In this document: in pieces, positions 54,951 through 64,000 of the stretch
Layout: every line of letters begins with the position of its first letter
Numbering within the stretch: the stretch's first letter is position 1
Source of the DNA: Tricholoma matsutake
Lineage: Eukaryota; Basidiomycota; Agaricomycetes; Agaricales; Tricholomataceae
Length of the DNA stretch: 64,000 nucleotides
Direction of reading: 5' to 3'
Assembly: GCA_026075535.2 (NCBI GenBank)
Contig: AP026541.1
Coordinates: 1,054,001 to 1,118,000, forward strand
Made by a program: the position numbers and the translations under genes
Notes under the pieces: model-generated
Databases searched by the model: none
Seen by the model: the letters and a program-made list of their open reading frames with translations, nothing else
What the model was told of the DNA's origin: nothing

Positions 54951-56050
54951 CCCTGCCAAGATTACAGGTACTTGAATAATGGAACGATCAAGAACACCTA
55001 CCTGCTGCCACTGGTAGGAGACCTGTTGGACAAACTAAGAGGGGCGAAATGGTTTACAAAATTGGACATCCGATGGGGATATCACAACGTCAGAATCAAA
55101 GATGGAGATCAATGGAAGGCAGCCTTCAAGACAAATCGGGGGCTGTTTGAACCAATGGTGATGTTCTTTGGATTATGCAACTCACCAGCGACCTTCCAGG
55201 CAATGATGAACGAGATATTCTGCAACATGATCGGAGAAGGATGGCTCGTGATCTACATGGATGACATCCTGATTTTCTCCAAGAATCAGAACGAACACCA
55301 GGAAAGAACAAAAAGGGTGCTGCAAAGACTGGCAGAGAACAACTTATACCTGAAGCCAGAAAAATGCAAATTTGATGTCCATGAAGTGGAATTCTTGGGT
55401 CTGATCATCTGACCCAACGAAATTGCCATGGACAACACGAAACTGGCAGGTATACAAGATTGGCCAACCCCGACAAATGTAAAGGCAGTCAGATTCTTCC
55501 TGGGATTTGGAAACTTCTACAGGAAGTTTATCAGACATTTTGCGGAGACAAGCAGACCGCTTAATGAACTGATGAAGAAGAACAAAGCATTCAACTGGAC
55601 AACGGAATGCGAACAGGCCTTTCTAACACTGAAAAGGAAATTCGCAGAAGCACTGGTACTGCTGATGCCAAACCCGACAAAGCCATTCACGATCGAATCA
55701 GACACCTCAAAACATGCGACAGGAGGAGTGCTGAGACAAAGGGATACGAATGGGGACTGGCATCCATGTGGATACATATCGCATGCGCTAACACCAATGG
55801 AATGGAACTACGAGATTTATGACAGGGAGCTGCTAGCGATAATATGATCGCTAGAGACCTGGAGACACTACCTACTGGGTTCAGAACACCCGGTGATAAT
55901 CCTGTCAGACCACAAGAACTTGACGTACTTCCGAACGGCGCAGAAACTGAACAGATGACAGGCAAGATGGAGCTTATTCCTATCAGAATTCGACCTGCAA
56001 ATCATCCATGTGCCTGGATCACAGATGGTACAGAGTGATGCGTTATCACG
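54951..56050 (+). pseudogene. Gypsy-4 reverse transcriptase core and RNase H
   Basis: [40 protein letters not shown] (first Asp), [16 protein letters not shown], and [11 protein letters not shown] (YMDD at about 55257). TGA at 55410-55412 precedes [20 protein letters not shown]. RNase [35 protein letters not shown] at 55845-55847, [21 protein letters not shown] at 55956-55958, QARWSLFLSEFDLQI and VQSDALSRRADH. All three stops can be explained by loss of CGA. Confidence 0.92.
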
Positions 56051-57569
56051 GAGAGCAGATCATGTACCAGAAGAAGACAACAATAATGAAGACGTCACGA
56101 TGCTGCCAGAAACAGTATTCGTGAAATTCATTGACACCGAAATGCATGACTTGCTCGCAGGGAGCATCATGAAAGACGACCTGGTGAAAAGCACAATCGA
56201 GGCGCTAAAGACCAAAGGAACACCACCAATAAGGTCGGCATTGGAAGACTGGAAGATAGAAGATGGCCTTCTATTCTTCTGAGACAGGTGCTACGTCCCC
56301 AACAATGGAGAACTGTGGAAGAGGCTGGTGCAAAAGTACCATGAAGGAATAACCAGTGGACACCCGGGACAATGGCAGACTACCGAAATGATCAGAAGGG
56401 ACTACTGGTGGCCAGGGATGATGACATACATCAAGAACTATGTTGCTGGATGTGCCACATGCCAGCAAATGAAGGTCAACACCCACCCGACGACACCCCC
56501 ACTGCAACCGATCAAATCCGAAGCAACAAGACCATTTGCGATGGTGATGACAGATTTTATAACTGACTTACTGGGGTCCGACGGTTATGATGCACTCATG
56601 GTCATGGTAGACCATGGGCTTATGAAGGGGGTAATTTTTATCCCTTGCAGGAAAACTGTGGATGCATTGGGAGCGGCCACCCTCTATCTAGACAATGTCT
56701 ACAAACGATTCGGCCTCCCAGACAAGATCATCTCTGACAGAGATCCCAGATTTGCCTCACAGCTGTTCCAGGAGCTAGGAAGACTGCTCGGAATCAAGCT
56801 GGCAATGAGCACAGCATACCACCCCCAGACCGATGGGGAGACAGAACGGGTGAACCAGGAAGTGGAAGTATACTTATGGATCTTCTGCTTGAACAACCAG
56901 GAGAATTGGAAGCACCTCCTCCTGACTGTGGAGTTCACGCACAACCAGAGAACACACTCCGTACAGAAGAACTCCCCGTTCTACCTCATGATGGGCTATG
57001 AGCCCAAGGCGATCCCACTCCCCTACCTGAAGACAAACATACCGGCCATAGAAAAACGAATAGTTGCACTGCAACGGGCCCGAGACGAAGCGAAGGCAAC
57101 TCATGAGTTGGCCAGACAAATGATGGCAGAAAGAACAACAAGGCACTTCACCCCATTCAAAGAAGGAGACAGAGTGTGGCTAGAAGCAAAGAACCTCAGA
57201 ACAACACACCAAACAAAGAAGCTCGCACCGAAAAGAGAAGCACCATTCTCTATTGAGAAGGTCCTGAGCCCACTCTCCTACCGACTGAAGCTGCCAGAAC
57301 AGTGGAAGATACACCCGGTGTTCCATGCAGCACTCCTTTCCCCATATAAAGAAACTGAGACACATGGACCAAACTTCCCAGAACTGCCACCCGATCTGAT
57401 AGAAGGCAAATCAGAATATGAAGTGGAAGCGATCATTGGACATAAGAAGAAAGGAAGGACCATGCACTTCTTAGTGAAGTGGGTCGGATATCTGACCTCG
57501 GAGAACTCATGGGAGCCCGAGGGAAACCTGAAACATGCCAAGACAATCCTAGGGGCATATAAACAGTGA
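56051..57569 (+). pseudogene. Gypsy-4 integrase with chromodomain
   Basis: After TGA at 56280-56282 a frame of about 410 codons is open. H2C2: YHEGITSGHPGQWQTTEM, DYWWPGM, CATCQQMK. Core: MVMTDFITDLLG (D), IISDRDPRF (D), QTDGETERVNQEVEVYL (E). C-terminal: LAPKREAPFSIEKVLSPLSY, WKIHPVFHAALLSPYKET, then a chromodomain at about 57415-57560 (YEVEAIIGHKKKGRTMHF, LVKWVGYLTSENSWEPE). This domain is structurally complete, only the upstream stop spoils it. The stop codon is at 57567-57569. Confidence 0.93.
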
Positions 57570-57661
57570 CAACAGCTGTAGAACCCCCAGGACCAAAACA
57601 CCCACCGAACCAATAAAAGAAACCACAGAATGCTCACCGTCCCATCGACACTACACCTACC

Positions 57662-58142
57662 ATGAACCCCAGCAAGGACTGGGCGAACGGTCATCGACCA
57701 ACGACCACTGATGAACATACTCCCAGGCAGACCCTCATGGGTATGCCCACATGGGATTCCCTTCTGGATAACAAGGGACGACTGGATAAGAAGGATGTCC
57801 TCGACCTGTCCCAAATGCTGCCTCTTTGCCTGGAGGAGCACGAAGGCAGACTACACCTGGGTAAGGACCCAATACAAAGAGTGGTGTTTTGAGGAAGAGC
57901 GAGACGGGGAAGACTACATCTCAGAGGACTTCTGTGTCGACCGGACAGGGCTTTGCCCTGGCATGAGGCCATTGGTGGGTGTGAGCAGACCCCTATGGAT
58001 CAACCTCCAGTGGAACACCCACTACGATGAAGAGAGTGGATATAGCTTTGTGAGAAGGCTCCTGCTTGGAGAGCATGGAGAACTGGGAACCCTACTGCAC
58101 TCCAACCGATTCCCTCAGACCCCAACCCACCCCACTTCCTGA
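57662..58142 (+). pseudogene. Accessory frame between gypsy-4 pol and 3' LTR
   Basis: Two overlapping frames look like one gene with a shift near 57850. The first starts MNPSKDWANGHRPTTTDEHT and GMPTWDSLLDNKGRLDKKDV. The second gives YTWVRTQYKEWCFEEERDGE, YISEDFCVDRTGLCPGM, PLWINLQWNTHYDEESGYSF and VRRLLLGEHGELGTL. Function is unknown. Sense-strand frames in this position occur in some fungal gypsy elements and may be made from a spliced RNA. Confidence 0.55.
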
Positions 58143-58199
58143 GTGGAGAAAAGAAGATGGTGATCAAAGTCAGTGACTTCGAAGATAGAGAGAGGGTGA

Positions 58200-58968
58200 T
58201 GTTACAATTTTCTGTTATTGTAACCCAGGACAACCAGATGTATGCCAGCAAGGCCGGGTACTTTATTTTTCTCATTTGACTCAACTCACTTCTGATGGGA
58301 GACACTTTGATGCATGGTGACTCCATGCACCCAAACCCACTCCCACACATGCTGTGATACGACAGCCCCTTGACGTGAGGTCCATAACGTCGGACTCTCA
58401 CAATTGACATGCTGCACCGCAGCATGTCCTTGACATTGGATCCTTGACATTGGATCCGTGACATTGGACACCTCATGCTAGGCATGAGGCTTATCTCTTA
58501 TTGTTCCCTGACATGCTGCGCCGCAGCACTCCATGACATCGGATGCCTCATGCAAGGCATGAGGCCTATTATCTCTATTCTTACTTGATATGCATCTACC
58601 TTTCCGATTGGATGATAGGTAGTCCTAGAATAGTATATAAGCTGTAGCTACACTCTGTGTATTCCTCAGCTTGACCTAATTCAATCAACAGTCTTAGACT
58701 CAACCAGAACACTCGACAGCTTAGGAAGCCCCTAGCTGTGATAACTCGAACTCGACAGTTGGAAAGCCTCCAACTGTGATACACAAACCAATGGTCTACT
58801 CAGAAAGCCTCTGAGTATGGATAGCCATGACGACTTGAGGAAGTACCCAAGTGAAGGCAGGAAGCCCGATACACTAGGAAAGTCTCCTAGTGCAATATGA
58901 GGCAGTTGGAAAGCCTCCAACTGTAACATATGAAACCAAGGCTGAGTTAAAGACCTATAGTCTTAACA
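58200..58968 (+). repeat. Gypsy-4 3' LTR, 769 bp
   Basis: It starts TGTTACAATTTTC after a purine-rich tract (GATAGAGAGAGGGTGA) and ends AGTCTTAACA. The first half has repeated TGACATTGGATC and the palindromes CATGCTGC...GCAGCATG and CCTCATGC...GCATGAGG. The second half has the hairpin array. A second copy, inverted, starts at 63636. Confidence 0.85.
58716..58923 (+). repeat. Array of six hairpins with a shared AAGCC-type loop
   Basis: Hairpins lie at 58716-58739, 58755-58777, 58797-58817, 58833-58852, 58872-58892 and 58903-58923. Stems are 7-9 bp and differ in sequence; loops are AAGCC (four), AAGTA (one) and AAGTC (one). Examples: stem ACAGTTGGA with TCCAACTGT, and stem CACTAGGA with TCCTAGTG. 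The inverted LTR at 63636 keeps all six. Confidence 0.85.
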
Positions 58969-59498
58969 CTAAATCCCATCAATTGTTTGATATTTCAGGT
59001 CTCTATCATTGTAATACAAAGCAGAAATATCACTGAAGGGTAGGAAGTGTCCACTGTCACTAAAACCAAGGATTTCAGGCATAGCAGTGGGGATTTAGCC
59101 TACAGGTCACTCTATGGGCTTGTAATTTTGTGCCAAAGTGAGCATAATATTTTCACAACTTGAACAGTACACACATACAGTAGCATGGTAACTAAGCATT
59201 ATAGACTGGATATCACATGAACAAAAATCATATATACAGCTATATACTCCATAGGAACCCAAGAAACCGAGGGGAAATGGAGGAAATGGCAGCCAACATC
59301 GTCGGGCATGCTGAGCACGATGTCGCTTGTTTGGAACTCTCCTGGTTAGTGGGAATAAAATCTGTCAGCAATCAGCCAAACATTGAAAATCAAAGTGCAA
59401 AAGTCAAAACATACCGTGGAGTTCCTGCCAACCATAGATGTGAGAAGACGATTTCTTGTTGTCCTGACAGTAAATACACCAAACTATATATGTTTTAA
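58969..59498. other. No confident gene
   Basis: Includes a 93-codon frame (59217-59498, EMAANIVGHAEHDVACLELS) that I do not recognise. Otherwise A/T-rich. Confidence 0.35.
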
Positions 59499-59948
59499 AG
59501 AGATAGTACTAAAAAGGTAAAAGGCCATGAGGCAAAACATGTGATAAATGTGAGGCAGTGAACAAGGTATCGAAATCACGAAGTAAATGAGAAAATGATA
59601 AGAAAGAAATGTGCCATAGACATGATATATCAAATCTCCTTGTCTTGTGGTTTCAATAAATCATGAATACGTCAAAAAACACCTCGATGCACACTAAGTT
59701 GCTAGCCATTGTGTTTCTTTGTGTTTGTGGTGGTGGGAACGCGATGTGTTAGTGTGTGTAATGGTGGGAGTGTGTGTTCAAGGTTCGGTATGATAGAATA
59801 CGGCGGCTGAAGTCGAAGTATTGTTTTGTTGTTTTGTGCATTTGTAGGCATTTGTAAGCATTTGCAAAATAGTAGGACTTTGGGAAGGAGGTGTCCGAGT
59901 GTGATTTCTTGATTTCAGAGCTCTGCTGCCATAGTGGACCTATCACCA
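59499..59948 (-). repeat. Gypsy-1-family LTR fragment, inverted
   Basis: The minus strand from about 59948 starts TGATAGGTCCACTATGGCAG and follows 8822-9290 (CAGAGCTCTGAAATC, TTGCCTCATGGCCTTTTACC). The 3' part of the LTR is missing. It shows many differences and is older than the copies at 8822 and 12111. Confidence 0.75.
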
Positions 59949-60159
59949 TGGGAAAACCTGCGGCATTGGGGAGCAGTGTACAGTGTCACCATGGTGTAAG
60001 TACACCGTGGTGTTCAGCCAAGCACCACGGTAGAAACCTGTACCCACAGGTACAGTGCGGGAATGGGTGTGGGTTACACAGGTGTGGGTACAGTGTGTGG
60101 ATTTTGACCTGTGGTGTGACCCATGCTACACCCTATTTGTGTGGTAGCATAGGCCATTC
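59949..60159. repeat. GTGTGGGTACAG-rich stretch
   Basis: Short imperfect repeats of GTGGTG, GTACAGTGTG and CACCATGGTG, some forming small palindromes. It may be a small worn insertion between the LTR fragment and the hAT transposase. Confidence 0.35.
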
Positions 60160-60640
60160 TCATTCTTATCAACAAGTATTACACTCTTATGAAGGAAACT
60201 GAACTATATGTCATTGCTATTGGTAAGTGTGGAATATTCTATTATTTCTTGGTTCTGACAGTATGCAGTCATATGTCCTGATATGAAACTCAAATGGTTC
60301 AAGGATCATGCTCACACAGCTGCACAAATCAGAGATATCAAGAAGACAGTTCTCACTTGTTGGAATGAGTCATATAAGGGAGATGAGGAAGTTTTATCTC
60401 CTGCCCCTGCAGTGCCCCAGATAGGCAAGGTGAGCTTTGGACTTGGGGGATGAATTTGGAGGATTATGATTGGTTCAAACTTCACAGGCAAAATCCAAAT
60501 GGGTCATCCCAACTGAATCTGACAATAATCAAAATTCTGACACTATTCTTACCTACTTGGTTGATCCAGTCTTCAAATCCTCTGCCATCAAGGAGGCTGG
60601 AGGATATATGAAATACTGGAATTGAGCAACTGAGCATTGT

Positions 60641-62286
60641 TAGTGTTTGAAAGTCTGGTTCATCAAACTGGAAAAAACCAAAACCGGACCAAACCGAACT
60701 GCGGTTCGGTTTTTTTCCAGTTGCAGTTGCCCTTATTTCCTCAGTCCAACAGTTGTGGTTACAATGAATTGAATACTTATTTAAAACCAATTGAAACTGG
60801 TTCTAACCGGTTGCAACCGACTATACCTAATGTACATAATATACTTTAAATATAAGTAAATGTGTAGTAACTAAAGTAAATGTATAGTAACTAAAGTAAA
60901 ATTGTATGACAGCCAAGGGAAGAAACCATAAAAAGCAAGAATTTATATACCCTGAGGTTATGCACAGACCATTTGGTCACATTTGTGCAACCAAACAAAA
61001 AAAGTAGTGCCACTTTTTTCTTATTCCCACGGCTGCCAAACCAACAATGCAACCACACGTTGCCTACATCAATGTCAACCACCACCACCACCACCACCCC
61101 TCAATGCTGCCACCACTGCTCTCCCCCCTTCCACCAACACCCATCTGTCAACACATGCCACTACTCCCACATCCCCAACATTGGACAACACTGCCAAACC
61201 CCACAAACAACCATGTAAGGTCCAAATGACAACAAATGGTTGTTTGGGCCCTGAGTAATGTTTTTTAAATTCTCTGTTCAACTAACTAATGTTTTCGTGT
61301 CTTTTTTTAGGTTCTAACTATGTTGTAACATCAATGCAGCATCAAGACAAGACCCACACCCACCCACTTGCCACCCACTCCCAAACCTCTGCCATGAGCA
61401 ACTGCTCATGGGGTGGTTGAGGGTGGTGATGACAGATGACACAGCCAACAGCCAATGCAATGATGCAAACAACCAACACTGTGTCACTGTCCACATCCAT
61501 GACCACTGCACTTCCTCCTACCACCACAACTACAAACAAACCAACACAGCCGGCCCAGATGACACCAGTCACATTGTCTGGGCCTTAGGTATGTTTCTTT
61601 ATCATTGATTCCTTTTTTTAACTAACTAAATATTTTGTCATCATTTTCAGGTATTTACCCCTCGACAATGGCTACACCCAACCACCACCCATGCCTGCGA
61701 GCCCCTGCTCATGGGGTGGTAATGCAAGCAACACTGGATGAGGGCAAGGAGACAACACCAGTGGAATGACAATGCCAATGCCAGATGATGAGGGCAGCGA
61801 ACAACGCCAAGACCAGACAATGGCAGCAGGTAACGACGGCAGCAAATGACAATGACAGCAGCAGACGATGCTAATGCCAACACCCCCGCCAATGCCAACC
61901 CGCCAATGGCACACACAGCAGATGCCCCCTCCCCTCCTCATGTTCCCTCCTCGGGTGGATGTGTTTTTTTTCTTCCTCCCCCCTATATGCCTGCTCATAG
62001 GTCCCTGCCCTGTGAGGGGCTTTCTTATTTTAGAGTAGTAGTATTAGTCTTATTCTTAACTACATACAGTATGTAGGCGAGATGGTTCTGACTGAGTTAG
62101 GTCAGTCACAACCAGTTGTGGCCAAACCAGTGCCAACTGGTTGTCAAACCGGATAAAGCGACTGTGAACCGGTTGCATGGGGTCCAGTTCGGTCTTATGT
62201 AGATTTGGAATAGAATGGAACCAGTTGTGGTTCTGGTTTTGGCCCAAGATGGGAAAAAACTGGACCAAACTGGACCTTCAACACTA
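60641..62286. mobile_element. Non-autonomous hAT-type element, 1646 bp, carrying the cargo module
   Basis: Perfect 8-bp duplications AGCATTGT at 60633-60640 and 62287-62294. Ends: TAGTGTTTGAAAGTCTGG, and on the right a complement TAGTGTTGAAGGTCCAG. About 200 bp at each end are rich in AACCGGTT/CCAGTT motifs, like the element at 1807. The middle (about 60950-61930) is the same cargo module as in Mutator-like elements A-C. Confidence 0.88.
60950..61930 (+). other. Cargo module inside the hAT-type element
   Basis: The order matches element A: CACCACCA-rich tract (61080-61210), palindromes at 61221-61251 and 61552-61584, each followed within a few bases by an intron-like unit (donors AGTAATG and GTATGT; AACTAACTAA; TTTTTAG and TTTTCAG). 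GAGC-CTGCTC palindromes with GGGGTGG lie near 61398 and 61697. The protein product is unclear. Confidence 0.5.
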
Positions 62287-62576
62287 AGCATTGTCCTCAT
62301 GTAGGAAAGATGGGACTTGATTTTTGTCAGCACCAGGTCAGTATAAATTGTATTAATTTGTGCACTTACTCAGACATTATGCATGCTTCATCAGTTGATG
62401 CTGAACGTGCATTTTCAGTTGGTAGACTTGAGGTCAACCATCTCCAGCATAGCACTAGCCCACAGACATTCAAAGCTCAGGTTGCAGTTGGGTCATGGGC
62501 CAAAACCCCACTTTATCCAGGACTTTCAGAGACCATCAAGATTGTTGAGAAGCAAATGAGGGGTGAGCAGATGTAA

Positions 62577-62783
62577 TATAAGACAGAGGAGAATGATGAT
62601 GAGACTGATGAAATTGATGAAGAAAACAAGTTCTGGTTGTGATAAACTAAGTTGTACTGTACATGTCTCAACACCACCTATGATGTACTATTTTATAAAT
62701 GTATTCCAGTCTCAGAATCCACTATTACTACAAAGCCATTCACCACAGTAACAGGACCAGTCTGTGTTGGTTACAATGATCAG
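62577..62783. other. No gene seen
   Basis: Probable 3' flank of the hAT transposase up to the left end of element C. Confidence 0.4.
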
Positions 62784-63034
62784 AGTACTTTACACTCCCC
62801 CACCTATTCCAGTTGGATTCTGGTTTGTCCGGCCGGAATGTCTGGAATTTCTGGAATCTGGTAGAATTTTTTTTGTATGAAGTTCTCCCTATGCAGCACA
62901 ATTCTGGTCAGAATAAGCATCAAATTTACACCCAGAATACCCAGAATCTGACTGGAGTCACTGGACTCATCACAACCAGACTAACCAGAACAACTGGAAT
63001 GCACATGCTTTCCCAAATAAAAGTTCATCATACA

Positions 63035-63106
63035 ACAAGAATTGAACACTCGACCTTGGGTCTGCACACATAACAGCATGCTTAACCACTGAGCTACCAA
63101 GTAGTT
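63035..63106 (-). other. tRNA-like sequence at the left end of element C
   Basis: The minus strand reads TGGTAGCTCAGTGGTTAAGC (A box) and GTGTTCAATTC (B box), nearly the same as 25690-25775 in element B. It points outward. Confidence 0.65.
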
Positions 63107-63199
63107 ATTCCTCTATATACATTTAATACTTTTATTACCCAACCAAGGTGCATAGCTAATCACAGCCATTAACGGAATAATTAATAAGTACACATACAT

Positions 63200-63600
63200 G
63201 CATTGCATGACACATGACATGTGACTGCCAGCTCACAACCACCACCACCACCATCATAAATGCTGCCTCCTCCTCCTCTCCACTCTGCCACCACCACTGC
63301 ATGCGCACCCACCACCACCATTCCCATGCCCACTGCCACCATCACCACCACCTTCAAACAAGCCGACTGGATGTAACATGTGCCCAAATGATGGCAACTG
63401 TCATTTGGGCCATAGATAAGTTTTTTTTTTTTCTTTCTTTTTATCAATCAACTAATTGTAATTTATTGCTTTTTGGGTTGTATACTACTAGGGATGACCT
63501 GCCACAATGAAAAACGTGCAATACACCCACAGCCACCCAATCCCCTCCTCCCCTTTCAAATTGGATGTGAGGCTGTCAACATGGGCTAGGTGGGTGCAGA
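63200..63600 (+). other. Cargo module of element C (5' part)
   Basis: CACCACCA-rich tract (63237-63350), palindrome at 63382-63412 (GCCCAAATGATGG arm, TCATTTGGGCC arm), donor-like ATAAGTTTTT, branch-like CAACTAATT, acceptor TACTACTAG near 63490. Confidence 0.5.
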
Positions 63601-63635
63601 GGGATGCCAGGAGACCCCAGAAGGGGGATACCTAC

Positions 63636-64000
63636 TGTTAGGACTATAGGTCCTTAACTCAGCCTTGGCTTTGTGTGTTACAGTTGGAGGCTTTCCAACT
63701 GTCTTGTATCGCACTAGGAGACTTTCCTAGTGTATTGGGCTTCCTGCCTTCACTTGGGTACTTCCTCAAGTCGTCACGGCTGTCCATACTCAGAGGCTTT
63801 CTGAGTAGACCGTTGGTTCATGTATCACAGTCAGAGGCTTTCTGACTGTCGAGTTTGAGTGTATCACAACTAAGGGGCTTCCTTAGTTGTCGAGTGTTCT
63901 GGTTGAGTCTAAGACCATTGATTGAATTAGGTCAAGCTGAGGAATACAGACAGTGTTACTATGGCTTATATATGGTTTGAAGATGTCTATCGTCCAATCG
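63636..64000 (-). repeat. Gypsy-4-family LTR, inverted, continues past window
   Basis: It starts TGTTAGGACTATAGG, the complement of the gypsy-4 LTR end, and follows it through the six hairpins to the window edge. It differs at scattered sites, including paired changes in hairpin stems. Confidence 0.85.

Larger units (their letters stand above)
53696..58968 (+). mobile_element. Gypsy-4: 5'-truncated Ty3/gypsy chromovirus
   Basis: The element begins after the protease active site, at WLRRINPVIDW, and runs through reverse transcriptase, RNase H, integrase, chromodomain, an extra frame and a 769-bp 3' LTR. No 5' LTR, gag or DSG protease is present. Its left side abuts the ORF1-like gene, so a target duplication cannot be checked. 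Confidence 0.85.
60160..62576 (+). pseudogene. hAT transposase, C-terminal part, interrupted by a hAT-type element
   Basis: Exons with short introns (60223-60261, 60430-60487) give NKYYTLMKETELYVIAI, then PDMKLKWFKDHAHTAAQIRD, TVLTCWNESYKG, and YLVDPVFKSSAIKEAGGYMK followed by YWN. TGA at 60623-60625 comes next, where Arg fits. An insertion follows at 60641. Beyond it come GLDFCQHQ and the hAT dimerisation domain ASSVDAERAFSVGRLEVNHL, TFKAQVAVGSWAKTPLYP. The stop is at 62574-62576. The N-terminal BED finger and first catalytic residues are not seen here. It is non-functional. Confidence 0.85.
62784..63635. mobile_element. Mutator-like element C, right part interrupted
   Basis: The left end AGTACTTTACACTCCCCC equals the deduced consensus of A and B. 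It is followed by GATTCTGG-type terminal repeats, a tRNA-like sequence, and the cargo module start. At 63636 a gypsy-4-type LTR begins, so the right half is either beyond the window or lost. Confidence 0.7.

Noticed and set aside
4227..56282. UGA read as Arg (code change or programmed readthrough)
   Set aside because: The TGA positions fit CpG decay of CGA, many frames also carry frameshifts, and intact genes in the island end normally. A code change would not explain the frameshifts.
59949..60159. A separate small inverted-repeat transposon
   Set aside because: Short palindromes are present, but no matching ends or target duplication could be found.
60974..61258. His-rich 'metal-binding' protein
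   Set aside because: Runs of His come from CACCACCA repeats; the same tract reads Pro or Thr in other frames and copies.

Overview
The window looks like a transposon graveyard from a mushroom-forming basidiomycete (Agaricomycetes) with a large genome. The evidence is short spliceosomal introns with GT...AG ends, chromodomain Ty3/gypsy elements, Ty1/copia, hAT, Plavaka-type and DIRS-order remnants, and the fungal families NACHT NTPase, APH-like kinase and DUF6698. No bacterial-type gene organisation, rRNA operon, CRISPR array or convincing intact tRNA gene was seen. The species cannot be named from sequence alone.

Layout. 1-6.5 kb: a Pro-rich open frame running in from the left edge, tandem repeats split by a hAT-type non-autonomous element, and a decayed gypsy integrase split by a second one. 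6.5-26 kb: one minus-strand Ty1/copia element broken apart by later insertions. From its 3' end these are a solo gypsy LTR, an internally deleted gypsy element (itself hit by a hAT-type element), Mutator-like element A, a full-length chromodomain gypsy (gypsy-2), and Mutator-like element B. At four of the five breaks the copia frame resumes across the target site. 26.7-30.8 kb: a segment bounded by 14-bp direct repeats, with oligo-T at one end and a tRNA-like A/B box at the other. It carries a DUF6698-like gene head-to-head with a Plavaka-type transposase fragment. 31.5-35.7 kb: a small island with CpG-rich, uninterrupted frames, including one convincing two-exon gene and a processed retrocopy. 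35.9-40.1 kb: a DIRS-order fragment and an APH-like kinase pseudogene. 40.3-46.3 kb: gypsy-3, with LTRs and target-site duplication intact but an inverted internal segment. 47.5-51.4 kb: an LTR fragment, a 71-bp tandem array and a NACHT pseudogene. 52.3-59 kb: an ORF1-like gene fused to 5'-truncated gypsy-4 with its 3' LTR. 59.5-64 kb: an LTR fragment, a hAT transposase pseudogene interrupted by a non-autonomous hAT-type element, Mutator-like element C, and the edge of another gypsy-4-type LTR.

Three patterns run across the window. (1) Almost every premature stop, in elements and in host-like genes, is TGA at a place where Arg is expected. This is the footprint of CGA-to-TGA decay at CpG. (2) Three Mutator-like elements carry tRNA-like sequences just inside their termini, oriented outward, plus a cargo module that also occurs inside a hAT-type element. 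(3) The gypsy-4 LTR contains six hairpins with similar pentaloops, and two LTR copies in the window show compensatory base changes in the stems.

All family calls are from reading translated motifs by eye; no search was run.
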